Made by a program: the position numbers and the translations under genes. From Burkholderia sp. Leaf177 (GTDB taxonomy: Bacteria > Pseudomonadota > Gammaproteobacteria > Burkholderiales > Burkholderiaceae), in assembly GCF_001424345.1 (NCBI RefSeq), contig NZ_LMPF01000024.1, positions 200,122-264,121 of the forward strand: a DNA stretch of 64,000 nt. Direction: 5' to 3'. The notes beneath the pieces are model-generated. The model was not told the DNA's origin. It made no database searches and worked only from the letters and a program-made list of their open reading frames with translations. Shown here piece after piece: positions 18,629 to 28,434 of this stretch. Position 1 is the first letter of the stretch; each line of letters starts with the position of its first letter.

Positions 18629-18707
18629 AGTTGTTGCGTTACCGTACAACCGCCAACGGATAACGCTACAACGAACCACGCAGTACCAATCTCGCTAACA
18701 AGCTTGA

Positions 18708-19067
18708 TCAGGCTGCAACGGCGGCTTTTACCTGCTTGACGATCGCAGCAAAAGCAGCCTTGTCGAACACAGCCATGTCGGCCAGCACCTTGCGGTCGAG
18801 TTCGATCGAAGCCTTTTTCAGGCCGTTGATGAACACGCTGTACGTCATGTCGTGCTGACGCACCGCCGCGTTGATACGCGTGATCCACAAAGCACGGAAC
18901 ACACGCTTCTTGTTGCGGCGATCGCGATAGGCATATTGCCCTGCGCGCATGACCGCTTGCTTGGCGATGCGATAGACGTTATTGCGACGGCCGCGGTAAC
19001 CCTTGGCCAGCTTGATGATCTTCTTGTGACGGGCCCGTGCGGTAACCCCACGTTTGACTCTAGGCAT
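18708..19067 (-). CDS. rplT: 50S ribosomal protein L20
   Basis: 23S rRNA-binding assembly protein and, in enterobacteria, translational repressor of rpmI-rplT. 119 residues with the highly basic N-terminal arm [28 protein letters not shown] and the globular part [30 protein letters not shown]. Standard length. It lies 29 bp after rpmI. Confidence 0.98.
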   Translation of the reverse strand: MPRVKRGVTARARHKKIIKLAKGYRGRRNNVYRIAKQAVMRAGQYAYRDRRNKKRVFRALWITRINAAVRQHDMTYSVFINGLKKASIELDRKVLADMAVFDKAAFAAIVKQVKAAVAA

Positions 19068-19096
19068 AGTGCGCTCCTGTGAGTGTCAGTTAAGGG

Positions 19097-19294
19097 TTAA
19101 GCGAACGGCAACATTGCGCGCACCGAATTCATGTCAGATGCATGAACTTCCGTGGAACCGCGCAAATGGCGTTTTACCTTGGTGGTCTTCTTGGTAAGAA
19201 TGTGACGCTTGAAGGCTTGACCACGCTTGATGGTACCGCCCGGACGCACCACGAAGCGCTTTGCAGCACTCTTCTTGGTCTTCATCTTCGGCAT
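19097..19294 (-). CDS. rpmI: 50S ribosomal protein L35
   Basis: 65-residue basic ribosomal protein with the signature [24 protein letters not shown]. It is preceded by CTGGAG and placed between infC and rplT as in most bacteria. A 218-bp leader separates it from infC, and the leader contains a hairpin (19384-19417). Confidence 0.98.
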   Translation of the reverse strand: MPKMKTKKSAAKRFVVRPGGTIKRGQAFKRHILTKKTTKVKRHLRGSTEVHASDMNSVRAMLPFA

Positions 19295-19383
19295 GAACTA
19301 CTCCAGTTTATTAGATGGATATGGGTGTGCGGTCGATCCAAACGATCCTGACCCGCCCTTCGAAACCCACATACCACTTATGA

Positions 19384-19417
19384 GCGGCAATTTTTAACAA
19401 TCTATAAAAATCACCGC
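19384..19417 (-). promoter_or_regulatory. Hairpin in the infC-rpmI spacer
   Basis: GCGG..ATTTTTA pairs with TAAAAAT..CCGC inside the 218-bp leader of rpmI. The E. coli rpmI leader is an L20-bound translational operator; whether this is an equivalent element is inference. Confidence 0.35.
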
Positions 19418-19512
19418 TTTTTCATGAGCGCCGCCATTATCAGGCAACACCCTGAAACCTGCTCAATCGATGCCGCGCAGACCATGACGTTCCGGCCGCG
19501 CGATCCATCGAT

Positions 19513-20037
19513 TTACTTCTTTTTCTTCGGGGCCATGACCATGATCATCTGGCGCCCTTCCATTTTCGGCATTTGCTCGACCTGACCGTGCTCTTCGAGG
19601 TCGGCCTTCAGCCGCTCGAGCACGCGCATGCCAATTTCCTGGTGGGCCATTTCGCGGCCGCGGAAACGCAACGTGATTTTCGTCTTGTCGCCGTCTTCGA
19701 GGAAGCGCGTGAGGTTGCGCAGTTTCACGTTGTAGTCACCGTCGTCGGTGCCAGGACGGAATTTGACTTCCTTGACCTGAACGATCTTCTGCTTGAGTTT
19801 CGCCTCGTGCTGCTTCTTGGCTTCCGAATACTTGAACTTGCCGTAGTCCATCAAGCGTGCAACAGGCGGAACGGCCTGAGGCGCGATTTCGACGAGATCC
19901 ACGTCTTGTTGTTCCGACATGCGGAAAGCATCGGCGAGCTTCACGATTCCCAGCGGCTCATTGTCCACTCCGACCAGGCGCAACTCAGGTGCCGTGATTT
20001 CCCCGTTGATGCGATGTGCAGACTTATCAGTAGCGAT
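19513..20037 (-). CDS. infC: Translation initiation factor IF-3, starting at ATC
   Basis: IF-3 prevents premature 50S joining and proof-reads initiator tRNA and start codon. The protein reads (M)[31 protein letters not shown], followed by the linker and the C-terminal domain [19 protein letters not shown]. The only plausible start is an ATC at 20037, giving 174 residues. An in-frame TAG lies five codons upstream, no ATG, GTG or TTG lies in between, and AGAGGAAA sits 8-12 nt upstream. A TTG at 19983 would cut off the conserved RINGEI segment. Rare starts are known for infC (ATT in E. coli) and allow IF-3 to repress itself. Confidence 0.95.
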   Translation of the reverse strand: MATDKSAHRINGEITAPELRLVGVDNEPLGIVKLADAFRMSEQQDVDLVEIAPQAVPPVARLMDYGKFKYSEAKKQHEAKLKQKIVQVKEVKFRPGTDDGDYNVKLRNLTRFLEDGDKTKITLRFRGREMAHQEIGMRVLERLKADLEEHGQVEQMPKMEGRQMIMVMAPKKKK

Positions 20038-20086
20038 GTTACGTTTCCTCTAAATGTTCAAAAAACTAGCCGCGCTGCGGGTGGGC

Positions 20087-21994
20087 TTACTTGTACGCCT
20101 GCACGTCCTGCTGCAGACGCTCAAGGAATGCATCGACCGGCATCACGCCAGCATCGATACCGCCACGAGCACGCACGGCTACGGTTTGTGCCTCACGTTC
20201 CTTGTCCCCGACAACCAGCAAATAAGGGACCTTTTGCAACGTGTGCTCTCGTATTTTATAACTAATCTTCTCGTTGCGCAAATCGCTCTCAACTCTAAGC
20301 CCTTGTTTTTGCAACGATTGGGTCAGTTCCTGCGCATATTCGGCCTGACTTTCCGCGATATTCAGGACGACAGCCTGCACCGGCGCCAGCCACGAGGGCA
20401 TTGCACCAGCATAGTGCTCGATCAGAATGCCCAGGAAACGCTCCATGGACCCGACGATTGCACGATGCAGCATCACAGGACGCTTGCGGCTATTGTCTTC
20501 GGCCACGTATTCCGCGCCCAGCCGTTCCGGCAGAACCATGTCGAGCTGCAGCGTACCGCATTGCCAGGAGCGGCCAAGTGCATCCTTGATGTGGTACTCG
20601 ATCTTTGGACCGTAGAACGCGCCTTCGCCCGGCAACTCTTCCCAGGTCAGACCGCAAGCCGTCAGCGCGTCGCGCAAACCCTGCTCGGCGCGATCCCAGG
20701 TTTCGTCGGTACCGGCACGGGCATCGGGGCGCAGCGACAGCTTGATGTCGATGTGATCGAACCCAAAGTCCTTATAGATGCTCATTGCAAGCGTGTTGAA
20801 CGCGATCGATTCTTCGATGAACTGGTCTTCCGTGCAGAAAATGTGCGCGTCGTCCTGAACGAATCCACGCACGCGCATAAGGCCGTGCAACGCGCCGGAC
20901 GCCTCATTCCGGTGACACGAGCCAAATTCCGCGTAGCGCAGCGGTAGGTCTCGATACGACCGCAAACCATGATTGAACACCTGCACGTGGCCGGGACAGT
21001 TCATTGGCTTGATGGCGTAATCGCGCTTTTCCGACTCCGTCGTGAACATGTTTTCACGATAGTTCCGCCAGTGACCGGACGCCTCCCAGAGCGAGCGATC
21101 CATGATCATCGGCGTCTTGATTTCGAGATAACCAACTTCGCTCAGCCGACGGCGAATGTATTGCTCGACCTGTTGCCAGATTGCCCAGCCTTTCGGATGC
21201 CAGAACACCATGCCCGGCGCCTCTTCCTGCAGATGAAACAGGTCGAGCTGCTTTGCGAGCTTGCGGTGATCGCGCTTCTCGGCCTCTTCCAGCATGTGCA
21301 GGTACGCTTCCTGGTCTTCCTTCTTGGTCCAGGCCGTGCCGTAGATACGCTGCAACTGCTCGTTCTTCGAATCGCCGCGCCAGTACGCGCCCGCGACCTT
21401 CATCAGCTTGAAGACTTTCAGCTTGCCGGTGGACGGCACGTGCGGGCCTCGGCACAAGTCGGTGAACCCGCCGTGCGAGTAGAGCTTGATGTCGTCGGTG
21501 GACGGAATCGATTCGATGATCTCCGCCTTGTATTTCTCACCGATGCTCTTGAAGTAGTCCACCGCTTCACCGCGCGTGACGACGCGGCGCGAAACCGGCT
21601 CGTCCTTCTTCGCGATCTCGGCCATGCGCTTTTCGATCTTTTCCAGATCTTCCGGCGTGAACGGACGGCTGTACGCGAAGTCGTAGTAAAAGCCGTTCTC
21701 GATCACAGGACCGATAGTGACTTGCGCTTCCGGGTACAGATCCTTGACCGCGTAAGCCAGCAAGTGCGCGGTGGAGTGACGAATGATGTCGAGACCGTCG
21801 GCGTCCTTGTCCGTGACGATCGAAAGCGCTGCGTCGCGCTCGATCAGCGTGGACGTATCGACCAATTCGCCGTCGAGCTTGCCGCCCAGTGCGGCCTTGG
21901 CAAGCCCAGCGCCAATCGATGCGGCAACTTCCGCAACCGTCACCGGGTGGTCGTACTGGCGAACTGAGCCGTCGGGCAAACGTATCGAAACCAT
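20087..21994 (-). CDS. thrS: Threonyl-tRNA synthetase
   Basis: Charges tRNA-Thr. 635 residues from the ATG at 21994 ([20 protein letters not shown]), in order: the TGS domain (1-60); the editing domain with [11 protein letters not shown] (His73-type metal motif) and the [10 protein letters not shown] region; the class II catalytic core with [10 protein letters not shown] (zinc Cys), [12 protein letters not shown] and [13 protein letters not shown]; and the anticodon domain. A start 13 codons upstream is possible but atypical. It is the first gene of the translation block and lies 49 bp before infC. Confidence 0.97.
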   Translation of the reverse strand: MVSIRLPDGSVRQYDHPVTVAEVAASIGAGLAKAALGGKLDGELVDTSTLIERDAALSIVTDKDADGLDIIRHSTAHLLAYAVKDLYPEAQVTIGPVIENGFYYDFAYSRPFTPEDLEKIEKRMAEIAKKDEPVSRRVVTRGEAVDYFKSIGEKYKAEIIESIPSTDDIKLYSHGGFTDLCRGPHVPSTGKLKVFKLMKVAGAYWRGDSKNEQLQRIYGTAWTKKEDQEAYLHMLEEAEKRDHRKLAKQLDLFHLQEEAPGMVFWHPKGWAIWQQVEQYIRRRLSEVGYLEIKTPMIMDRSLWEASGHWRNYRENMFTTESEKRDYAIKPMNCPGHVQVFNHGLRSYRDLPLRYAEFGSCHRNEASGALHGLMRVRGFVQDDAHIFCTEDQFIEESIAFNTLAMSIYKDFGFDHIDIKLSLRPDARAGTDETWDRAEQGLRDALTACGLTWEELPGEGAFYGPKIEYHIKDALGRSWQCGTLQLDMVLPERLGAEYVAEDNSRKRPVMLHRAIVGSMERFLGILIEHYAGAMPSWLAPVQAVVLNIAESQAEYAQELTQSLQKQGLRVESDLRNEKISYKIREHTLQKVPYLLVVGDKEREAQTVAVRARGGIDAGVMPVDAFLERLQQDVQAYK

Positions 21995-22073
21995 TTCGTT
22001 CTCCAAGATGCCGAAACCGGCGTCCAAGTTCATTCAACAATGCCTTGCAAGACGCGAAACAAACGCGCGAAGA

Positions 22074-22118
22074 CAAAAAAAATGCGGCCCCACATTCGAG
22101 GGGCCGCATTCACTTTTC
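22074..22118 (-). terminator. Rho-independent terminator after tRNA-Val
   Basis: The stem AATGCGGCCCC/GGGGCCGCATT (22081-22110) is followed on the minus strand by a run of T residues. It ends the tRNA-Val transcript upstream of thrS. Confidence 0.85.
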
Positions 22119-22269
22119 CTACAACTGCAAAGGCGAAAGTGGTCCTCGACTAGCGTCGCTCCGAAGTTGTATCGGTCAACGTTCGCGGTGCCATCTTGTT
22201 CATTTGCCTTTCGCGCCAAAACGCTTGCTGCAGTTTTGAAAATCCGGCGAGCCGGACTTTCACTTTCGT

Positions 22270-22346
22270 TGGTAGGCTCGATTGGACTCGAACCAACGAC
22301 CCCCACCATGTCAAGGTGGTGCTCTAACCAGCTGAGCTACGAGCCT
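22270..22346 (-). tRNA. tRNA-Val (GAC)
   Basis: A 77-nt cloverleaf beginning AGGCTCGTAGCTCAGCTGG, with anticodon arm CCACC-TTGACAT-GGTGG (anticodon GAC), T arm TTGG-TTCGAGT-CCAA and encoded CCA. It reads GUC/GUU codons. Confidence 0.97.
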
Positions 22347-22497
22347 GAAGAAGCGAAATTATATGGTGCGTTTTGAATCCTGGCAAGTGCTTTGATGCAA
22401 TGACACTGAAGATATTCGTGGATACGATTAACAAGCTCGAACAATGCGCTTCAAATTCAAATGGTTAAGCCCGAGCAAACGCGCATCAGGCTTTTCG

Positions 22498-24732
22498 TTA
22501 TCCACGCCGCGATGCACGAACCACGCCCTGTACTTCGCTCAGCAACGAGCACGCACGCTGGATCTGCGCAGCACTCGACACCTCTACCGTGAACTGCATG
22601 TAAGCGACGTTGCGCCGACTCTGCGTTTTTACGCCAGTGACATTCATCTTTTCGCGTGCGAAGACTTCCGAAATGTCGCGCAATAGTCCTTGCCGATCAT
22701 TCGATTCAACAGCCAGGTCCACCGGATACACCGACGAACCTCGCCCGTTCATGACATCGGCAGACCAGGCAGTTTCGAGCACACGTTCCGGCGAGTGTTC
22801 GGCCATACGCTGGAACGTTGCGCAATCACTGCGATGAATCGACATACCCTTGCCGCGCGTCACGAACCCGGAGATACGATCGGGCGGCGCCGGCCTGCAA
22901 CAACGCGCGAGTTGCGTAAGCAACGCGTCGACTCCGACGACCAGCACGCCGGTCGACGCACCCTGCGCTACGCTTTGCCCGCTGCTGCGCTTTTCGAACT
23001 GAGCGGGCGCTTCGGGCTCGGGCTCGGGCGGCGGCGTGTCGTGCAGCGCCTGCTCGATATTGCGCAGGCTGAACTCTTCCTTCCCTACGACCGCATACAG
23101 ATCTTCCGGCGTCTTGAAACCGAGTTTCGATGCTAATTGGTCCAGGTTGACGGACGTCTTTCCCTCACGCTGCAACGTCTTTTCAACCAGCGCGCGGCCG
23201 TTCGTTACGTTCTCTTCGGAATCGACGGAGTTGAACCATGCGCGGACCTTTTGCCGTGCGCGCGGACTGTTCAGATAGCCGAGCAAAGGGTTGAGCCAGT
23301 CGCGCGATGGACCGCCCTCCTTAACCGCAACGATCTCGACCGTCTGGCCGTTCTGTAACGGCGTGTTGAGCGGCACCATTGCGCCGTCGACACGGGCACC
23401 GCGGCAACGATGTCCCAGTTCGCTATGCAGGTGATACGCGAAGTCCACCGGAGTAGAACCGTGTGGCATCGCGATCACGCGGGCCTGCGGCGTGAGCACG
23501 TAGATGTGGTCGTCGTCGAGCGTCGCTTCACGCAGATGCTGCCAAGGCTGCGCGCCTGGTTGCTCGCCTTCGGACACGTCTTCTTTCCACGCGAGCAGTT
23601 GCCGCAACCACGCAATTTTCTCGTCGTATTTTTCAGCAGCCGTCACCTGGCCGCCATACGCCCGGGTACCGGCTTCCTTATAGCGCCAGTGCGCCGCCAC
23701 GCCGTACTCGGCGAAGCTGTGCATCTCCATTGTGCGGATCTGGACTTCGAATGCGCGGCCGTCGTCACCGACCACCACCGTGTGCAGCGACCTGTAGCCA
23801 TTGGGCTTCGGCCGCGATATGTAGTCGTCAAATTCTCTTGGCACCGGCTGCCACAGGTTATGGACGATCCCCAGCACCGTGTAGCAATCCTTGATGTCGT
23901 CGACAATCACGCGGAACGCGCGCACGTCGTTCAGCTCGGAAAAGTCCAGCTCCTTGCCGCGCATCTTCTTCCAGATGCTGTAGATGTGCTTCGGGCGCCC
24001 ACTGACTTCAGCGCGGATATGCGCCGTAGCCAGTTCGGTCTGCAAACGTGCGATGGCATCAGTCACATACGCTTCGCGCTCGACGCGTTTTTCGTCGAGC
24101 AACTTGGCGATGCGTTTATACGTAGGCGGTTCCTCGAAACGAAATGCGAGGTCTTCGAGTTCCCATTTCAGTTGCCAGATGCCGAGCCGGTTTGCGAGCG
24201 GCGCATAGATCTCGAGGGTCTCGCGCGGGACGTCGGGCGACGGATCGAGCTTGTTCGCCGCGTAATAGCGCAACGTCTGAAGTCGCGAAGCCAGACGGAT
24301 CAGCACCACGCGAATGTCTTGTGCGAACGCAAGCAACATCTTGCGCAACGCCTCGACCTGCGCACGACGCGCAGCCTGCGCATCGCGACCCGTTTCAGGC
24401 AGCTTTGCCTGAGTGGCCCGCGAACTGACCGAGCCAAGACGCCATAGCTTGCGGACATCGGCGACAAGGCTTTGTACTTCTTCGCCGAAACGCTCCGTAA
24501 TGACGCGTTCCGGATTGTCGATATGCGGCGCGATCGCAAACAGCGCCGCCGCCGCGACCGCCGCAGGATCCACGTTCAACGTCTGCATGATTCGCGCGGT
24601 GCCGGCCGAGTGCTCGGCCAGCAATTCTCCGCTGGTAAGCCGCGCGTCGCCGGCGTGCTCGCGCACGAACGCAAGCGCGTCGTCGAATGACGGCTCGGGG
24701 TTCATTGCTGCGGCGACTGCGGTATTAGGCAT
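22498..24732 (-). CDS. relA: GTP pyrophosphokinase (ppGpp synthetase I)
   Basis: Makes (p)ppGpp from GTP/GDP and ATP when ribosomes stall on uncharged tRNA. 744 residues from ATG 24732. The N-terminal hydrolase-like domain lacks the HD metal pair (ALFAIAPHIDN), as expected for monofunctional RelA. The synthetase domain has SGRPKHIYSIWKKM and EFDDYISRPKPNGYRSLHTVV, the acidic EFDD form typical of RelA rather than RFKD of SpoT. It continues with TGS (HIYVLTPQARVIAMPHGSTPVDFAYHLHSELGHRCRGA in parts), the helical/zinc-finger region (LLTQLARCCRPAPPD) and the ACT domain. It is downstream of RidA on the same strand. Confidence 0.95.
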   Translation of the reverse strand: MPNTAVAAAMNPEPSFDDALAFVREHAGDARLTSGELLAEHSAGTARIMQTLNVDPAAVAAAALFAIAPHIDNPERVITERFGEEVQSLVADVRKLWRLGSVSSRATQAKLPETGRDAQAARRAQVEALRKMLLAFAQDIRVVLIRLASRLQTLRYYAANKLDPSPDVPRETLEIYAPLANRLGIWQLKWELEDLAFRFEEPPTYKRIAKLLDEKRVEREAYVTDAIARLQTELATAHIRAEVSGRPKHIYSIWKKMRGKELDFSELNDVRAFRVIVDDIKDCYTVLGIVHNLWQPVPREFDDYISRPKPNGYRSLHTVVVGDDGRAFEVQIRTMEMHSFAEYGVAAHWRYKEAGTRAYGGQVTAAEKYDEKIAWLRQLLAWKEDVSEGEQPGAQPWQHLREATLDDDHIYVLTPQARVIAMPHGSTPVDFAYHLHSELGHRCRGARVDGAMVPLNTPLQNGQTVEIVAVKEGGPSRDWLNPLLGYLNSPRARQKVRAWFNSVDSEENVTNGRALVEKTLQREGKTSVNLDQLASKLGFKTPEDLYAVVGKEEFSLRNIEQALHDTPPPEPEPEAPAQFEKRSSGQSVAQGASTGVLVVGVDALLTQLARCCRPAPPDRISGFVTRGKGMSIHRSDCATFQRMAEHSPERVLETAWSADVMNGRGSSVYPVDLAVESNDRQGLLRDISEVFAREKMNVTGVKTQSRRNVAYMQFTVEVSSAAQIQRACSLLSEVQGVVRASRRG

Positions 24733-24763
24733 GCGAGTATCAATGCGGTGGAATGTTCGACTC

Positions 24764-25129
24764 TCAGCCCTGCGGCTTATCGAGCATGGCTGCGATGGCA
24801 ACGACTTCTACAAGGCATGCCGGGTTGGCAAGCTTCGCCTCGACGGTGGCGCGCGGAGGCGCATTTCCCTCAGGCACCCACATGTCCCACGCCGCATTCA
24901 TGGCCGCGAAATTCGCCATGTCGGAGATGTAGATTTGCACCGAGAGCAGTTGCGTCTTGTCGCTGCCAGCTTCCGCCAGCAGACGGTCGATATGGCCGAG
25001 CACTTCGCGGGTCTGGCCCGTGATGTCCTGGTCGGTGTCTTCGGCAATCTGACCCGCGAGATAGATGGTGCCGTTGTGAATCGCGGTTTCGGAAAGACGC
25101 GCGCCGACATGGAGACGGATGACTGCCAT
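24764..25129 (-). CDS. RidA-family deaminase-like protein
   Basis: YjgF/YER057c/UK114 protein, 121 residues. Members hydrolyse reactive enamine/imine intermediates from amino-acid metabolism. It contains LAGQIAEDTDQDITGQTREVLGHID and the conserved Arg in APPRATVEAKLANP, followed by LVEVVAIA. The ATG at 25129 (MAVIRLHVG) is favoured over one nine codons upstream by alignment with the family. It lies 31 bp before relA on the same strand. Confidence 0.88.
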   Translation of the reverse strand: MAVIRLHVGARLSETAIHNGTIYLAGQIAEDTDQDITGQTREVLGHIDRLLAEAGSDKTQLLSVQIYISDMANFAAMNAAWDMWVPEGNAPPRATVEAKLANPACLVEVVAIAAMLDKPQG

Positions 25130-25178
25130 GAATGCCTCTGATAAGTGAATTGTCAAAAATACCGTGCGAAGCCCAATA

Positions 25179-26096
25179 TTATGCCTCGGGTGTTTCCGCG
25201 TTGAGGAAGAAGCGGTAGGCGAGATCTATCTGGTCGGCCGCGAGAAACGCGGGCGCATGGCCTACGCCCTTGACCTCAGCACTGGTCACGGCCTGCCCGG
25301 TGGCGACCATCTTTTCGACGGTCTCTCGCGACAACAGATCCGATTTCTCACCGCGCACGACCAGAACCGGATGTTTGATTGCCGCGAGCGAATGCCAAAG
25401 GATCGCCTCGCCGAGCGATGCCGCATTTGAATCTGCTGCGGCAAAGGGCACGGCGATCTTCGGATCGTATCGGTACGCCCAGCGTCCATCGCGCTCATGC
25501 ATCAGCGGCGTGTTGATCGCGCGCCATTCTTCAGCGCTCAGCGGCCCAAAAGAAGACGCGAGTTGCGCGGCGTTGTCGATGCCATCCTGAAGCGTGGCGA
25601 AAGTCTCGTCCCGTCCCAAATAGCTGCCGATCCGCTCGAGCGCTACCGGCTCTATATGCGGCCCGACATCGTTTAATAACATCTTGCGAATGGGCGTATT
25701 CGGCAGACCAGCGAGTCCGAGCCCGATCAAACCGCCCATTGACGTACCAAACCAGTCCACCGTTTCAACGTTCAGGCGCGCAACCAGCGAAACCATGTCC
25801 GAAACGTATTGCGGCACGCCGTAGTGTTTCGGATCGGCGAGCCAGTCGGAAAGCCCTCGCCCCGCCACGTCCGGACACACCACGCGATATTCGCGCGAGA
25901 ACGCTTTCGCTATCTCGTCGAAATCACGGCCTGATCGCGTCAGCCCGTGCACGCATACGAGTACACGCGGGTTGGCCGGATCGCCCCATTCCGTGTACGC
26001 CATGCGATGCAATCCGGACGGGCTGATGCATTGCACGTGACGTTGACGCGGAGCAGAGACGGGCGGAGGCGCAGCTTCGACGATAGTCGCGGACAT
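25179..26096 (-). CDS. Alpha/beta hydrolase
   Basis: 305 residues; oxyanion region VCVHGLTRSGRDFDEIA, nucleophile elbow DWFGTSMGGLIG, an acid in LVVRGEKSDLLS and the catalytic His in VKGVGHAPAFLA. A complete Ser-Asp-His set is therefore visible. The substrate is not predictable. A cap region lies between residues about 145 and 230. The spacing to the RidA gene (49 bp) allows cotranscription. Confidence 0.85.
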   Translation of the reverse strand: MSATIVEAAPPPVSAPRQRHVQCISPSGLHRMAYTEWGDPANPRVLVCVHGLTRSGRDFDEIAKAFSREYRVVCPDVAGRGLSDWLADPKHYGVPQYVSDMVSLVARLNVETVDWFGTSMGGLIGLGLAGLPNTPIRKMLLNDVGPHIEPVALERIGSYLGRDETFATLQDGIDNAAQLASSFGPLSAEEWRAINTPLMHERDGRWAYRYDPKIAVPFAAADSNAASLGEAILWHSLAAIKHPVLVVRGEKSDLLSRETVEKMVATGQAVTSAEVKGVGHAPAFLAADQIDLAYRFFLNAETPEA

Positions 26097-26276
26097 AAGG
26101 TTTTCCTCGGCGCGCGGTGGCGCTGCTGCATAACGAATAGATCAATCGAAAATGATTGTAAACGCTTTGCACGGCGCACTTCTTCACCGATCGCAACGTT
26201 AGCCATTCGGTCTATGTGCGGCCGCATTCGACCGACAGAAAGTTACAAAAGCATCGCCACGACATCCGATCCAATG

Positions 26277-26311
26277 AAAAAAGGCTGCGCCAACGCAAGG
26301 TTGGAACAGCC
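26277..26311 (-). terminator. Terminator of scoAB
   Basis: GGCTG.CCAAC pairs with GTTGG.CAGCC around a short loop, followed on the minus strand by TTTTTT. It begins 38 bp after the scoB stop codon. Confidence 0.75.
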
Positions 26312-26349
26312 CTTCTCGACCAGCAAACCTCGCCAGCGCAAAAAAAATC

Positions 26350-26991
26350 CTACTTGATGCCACTCACATCGAGCGGCGCGCCTGTTTTCTGCTGAATCTC
26401 TTCCACACTGACGCCCGGAGCAAGCTCCACAAGCTTGAGGCCGGCATCCGTTACATCGATTACCCCGAGATCCGTAATGATCCGGTCGACCACGCCCTTG
26501 CCCGTCAATGGCAGCGTGCACTCATCCAGGATCTTGTGTTGATCGCCCTTTGCAACATGTTCCATCAGCACGATCACGCGCTTCACGCCCGCGACCAGAT
26601 CCATGGCGCCGCCCATGCCCTTGATCATCTTGCCGGGAATCATCCAGTTGGCCAGGTCGCCGTTCTTGCTGATCTGCATGGCGCCGAGAATTGCCAGGTT
26701 CACATGGCCGCCGCGGATCATGGCAAACGAATCCGCCGATGAAAATATCGACGATCCCGGCAACGTAGTCACCGTTTGCTTGCCGGCATTGATGAGATCG
26801 GCGTCGACCTCTTCTTCTGTCGGCGAAGGCCCGATTCCAAGCAAACCATTCTCCGATTGCAGCCACACTTCCATGCCCGCCGGCACGTGGTTCGCGACCA
26901 GCGTAGGCAGCCCAATCCCGAGATTCACGTAAAACCCGTCCTGCAATTCCTTGCCCGCCCGCGCGGCCATCTGGTTCCGGTCCCATGCCAT
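26350..26991 (-). CDS. scoB: 3-oxoacid CoA-transferase subunit B
   Basis: Beta subunit of a class I CoA transferase, most like succinyl-CoA:acetoacetate CoA-transferase. 213 residues from the ATG at 26991 ([36 protein letters not shown]), with the catalytic Glu in [15 protein letters not shown] longer open frame upstream overlaps scoA and is rejected. It lies 2 bp after scoA. It is paralogous to pcaJ; the scoB assignment over pcaJ rests on sequence flavour and on the separate locus. Confidence 0.88.
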   Translation of the reverse strand: MAWDRNQMAARAGKELQDGFYVNLGIGLPTLVANHVPAGMEVWLQSENGLLGIGPSPTEEEVDADLINAGKQTVTTLPGSSIFSSADSFAMIRGGHVNLAILGAMQISKNGDLANWMIPGKMIKGMGGAMDLVAGVKRVIVLMEHVAKGDQHKILDECTLPLTGKGVVDRIITDLGVIDVTDAGLKLVELAPGVSVEEIQQKTGAPLDVSGIK

Positions 26992-26993
26992 GA

Positions 26994-27698
26994 TCAGTCT
27001 CCTTTTGCGCGCACGACGCGTTGTTCGATGCGTTTTTCCGGATGCGCGTTCAGCACGATACGCTGCACGAAAATGCCCGGCGTGTGGATTGCGTCGGGAT
27101 CGAGTTCGCCGACTTCCACGATTTCTTCCACTTCGGCAACGGTAATCTTGCCGGCCATGGCGCACATCGGGTTGAAGTTGCGGGCGGTGCGACGATAAAT
27201 CAGGTTGCCGGATTTATCGGCTTTCCATGCTTTGACCAGCGCCACGTCTGCCGTCAGCGACGGTTCGAGCACGTAGAAGTTATCGCCGAACTTGCGCGTT
27301 TCCTTGCCTTCCGCGATGACCGTGCCGTAGCCCGTGTTCGTGAAAAACGCCGGAATGCCGGAACCGCCCGCGCGCAGCTTTTCGGCCAGCGTGCCTTGCG
27401 GCGTAAATTCGAGTTCGAGTTCGCCGGCCAGATATTGGCGTTCGAATTCCTTGTTTTCGCCCACGTACGACGAAATCATTTTCTTGACCTGACGGGTTTC
27501 GAGCAGAAGACCGAGTCCGAAACCATCGACACCTGCGTTATTGCTGATGCACGTGATTCCTTGGACGCCCGTGTCGCGCAATGCCGCGATCAGCGCTTCG
27601 GGAATGCCGCACAGTCCGAAACCGCCGACGGCGAACGTCTGTCCGTCCTTGACGATGTCTTCGAGCGCCTCTTTCGCGCCGGGATAGACCTTGTTCAT
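26994..27698 (-). CDS. scoA: 3-oxoacid CoA-transferase subunit A
   Basis: Alpha subunit partner of ScoB. 234 residues with [22 protein letters not shown] near the N-terminus, [18 protein letters not shown], and [20 protein letters not shown]. It would interconvert acetoacetate/acetoacetyl-CoA using succinyl-CoA, feeding ketone-type acids into central metabolism. It begins with GGAAGGGACAA upstream and is divergent from a PAS-LuxR regulator. Confidence 0.9.
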   Translation of the reverse strand: MNKVYPGAKEALEDIVKDGQTFAVGGFGLCGIPEALIAALRDTGVQGITCISNNAGVDGFGLGLLLETRQVKKMISSYVGENKEFERQYLAGELELEFTPQGTLAEKLRAGGSGIPAFFTNTGYGTVIAEGKETRKFGDNFYVLEPSLTADVALVKAWKADKSGNLIYRRTARNFNPMCAMAGKITVAEVEEIVEVGELDPDAIHTPGIFVQRIVLNAHPEKRIEQRVVRAKGD

Positions 27699-27888
27699 TT
27701 GTCCCTTCCTGATCTGGATGAAATCTGATTATTCGAGCCGCGCGCTATTAATTACCCAGCGATCGCAACTTTCTGACCTGCCGAAAGAGTACGACGGCGC
27801 ACTGATCCGGCACAATACGCAAAAATACATAAGTAATCGCCGTAGTGCGCGGCGATGCAAACGTCAAACGCCCGTCGTCCGAGCCAAA

Positions 27889-28434
27889 ATGCCTCAACTG
27901 GATTACCAAACTGCGTTTCATCTTGCGCCAGTCGGGCTGGTGTTGTCACGGGAACGGATTATCGAAGACTGCAACGCGCAGCTTTGTGCAATTTTCGGCG
28001 TGAAACCGGACGCGTTGATTGGACGTTCTTTTCAGGTTTTGTATCCATCGCCCGTGGAGTTCGAGCGGATCGGCGCGCGCATTTCCGCATTGATGCAACG
28101 CCAGGGCAGCTACGCGGACGACCGGATCATGAAACGCGCAAACGGGGAATTGTTCTGGTGTCATGTGACTGGACGCTCGCTCGATCTGAGCGCGCCCCAC
28201 GCCGCAGGCGTCTGGACGTTCGAAGACCTGAGCGCGACGCGGCGGGTCGCAATAGAACTGACACCGCGCGAGCGAGAGATCGCCGCGCAACTCGTGACTG
28301 GCAAAACCAGCAAGCAGATCGGCCGCGCGCTGGACATCAGCCCGCGGACCGTGGACGTCTATCGCTCGAAACTCATGCGTAAATACGATACAGGCAACGC
28401 GACCGAATTGCTGCAACGGCTATTGGGCGACTGA
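27889..28434 (+). CDS. PAS-LuxR transcriptional regulator
   Basis: 181 residues. The N-terminal PAS domain (about 5-115) contains LDYQTAFHLAPVGLVLSRERIIEDCNAQLCAIFG in parts. The C-terminal LuxR/GerE HTH (about 118-178) has ELTPREREIAAQLVTGKTSKQIGRALDISPRTVDVYRSKLMRKY in parts. It has no phospho-receiver domain. It is divergent from scoAB with a 190-bp gap and is probably its regulator. The ATG at 27889 begins right before the PAS fold; longer upstream frames reach into scoA and are unlikely. Confidence 0.87.
   Translation: MPQLDYQTAFHLAPVGLVLSRERIIEDCNAQLCAIFGVKPDALIGRSFQVLYPSPVEFERIGARISALMQRQGSYADDRIMKRANGELFWCHVTGRSLDLSAPHAAGVWTFEDLSATRRVAIELTPREREIAAQLVTGKTSKQIGRALDISPRTVDVYRSKLMRKYDTGNATELLQRLLGD

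Noticed and set aside
18547-18707. Small ORF or pheM-like leader upstream of pheS
   Set aside because: The open frame has no start codon after the rplT stop except an internal ATG in the terminator loop, and lacks a run of Phe codons.
22466-22494. Terminator after relA
   Set aside because: AAGCCCGA/TCAGGCTT can pair imperfectly, but the loop is long and no T-run follows on the minus strand.
22498-24732. Bifunctional Rel/SpoT
   Set aside because: The HD hydrolase metal residues are missing and the synthetase has EFDD, both typical of monofunctional RelA.
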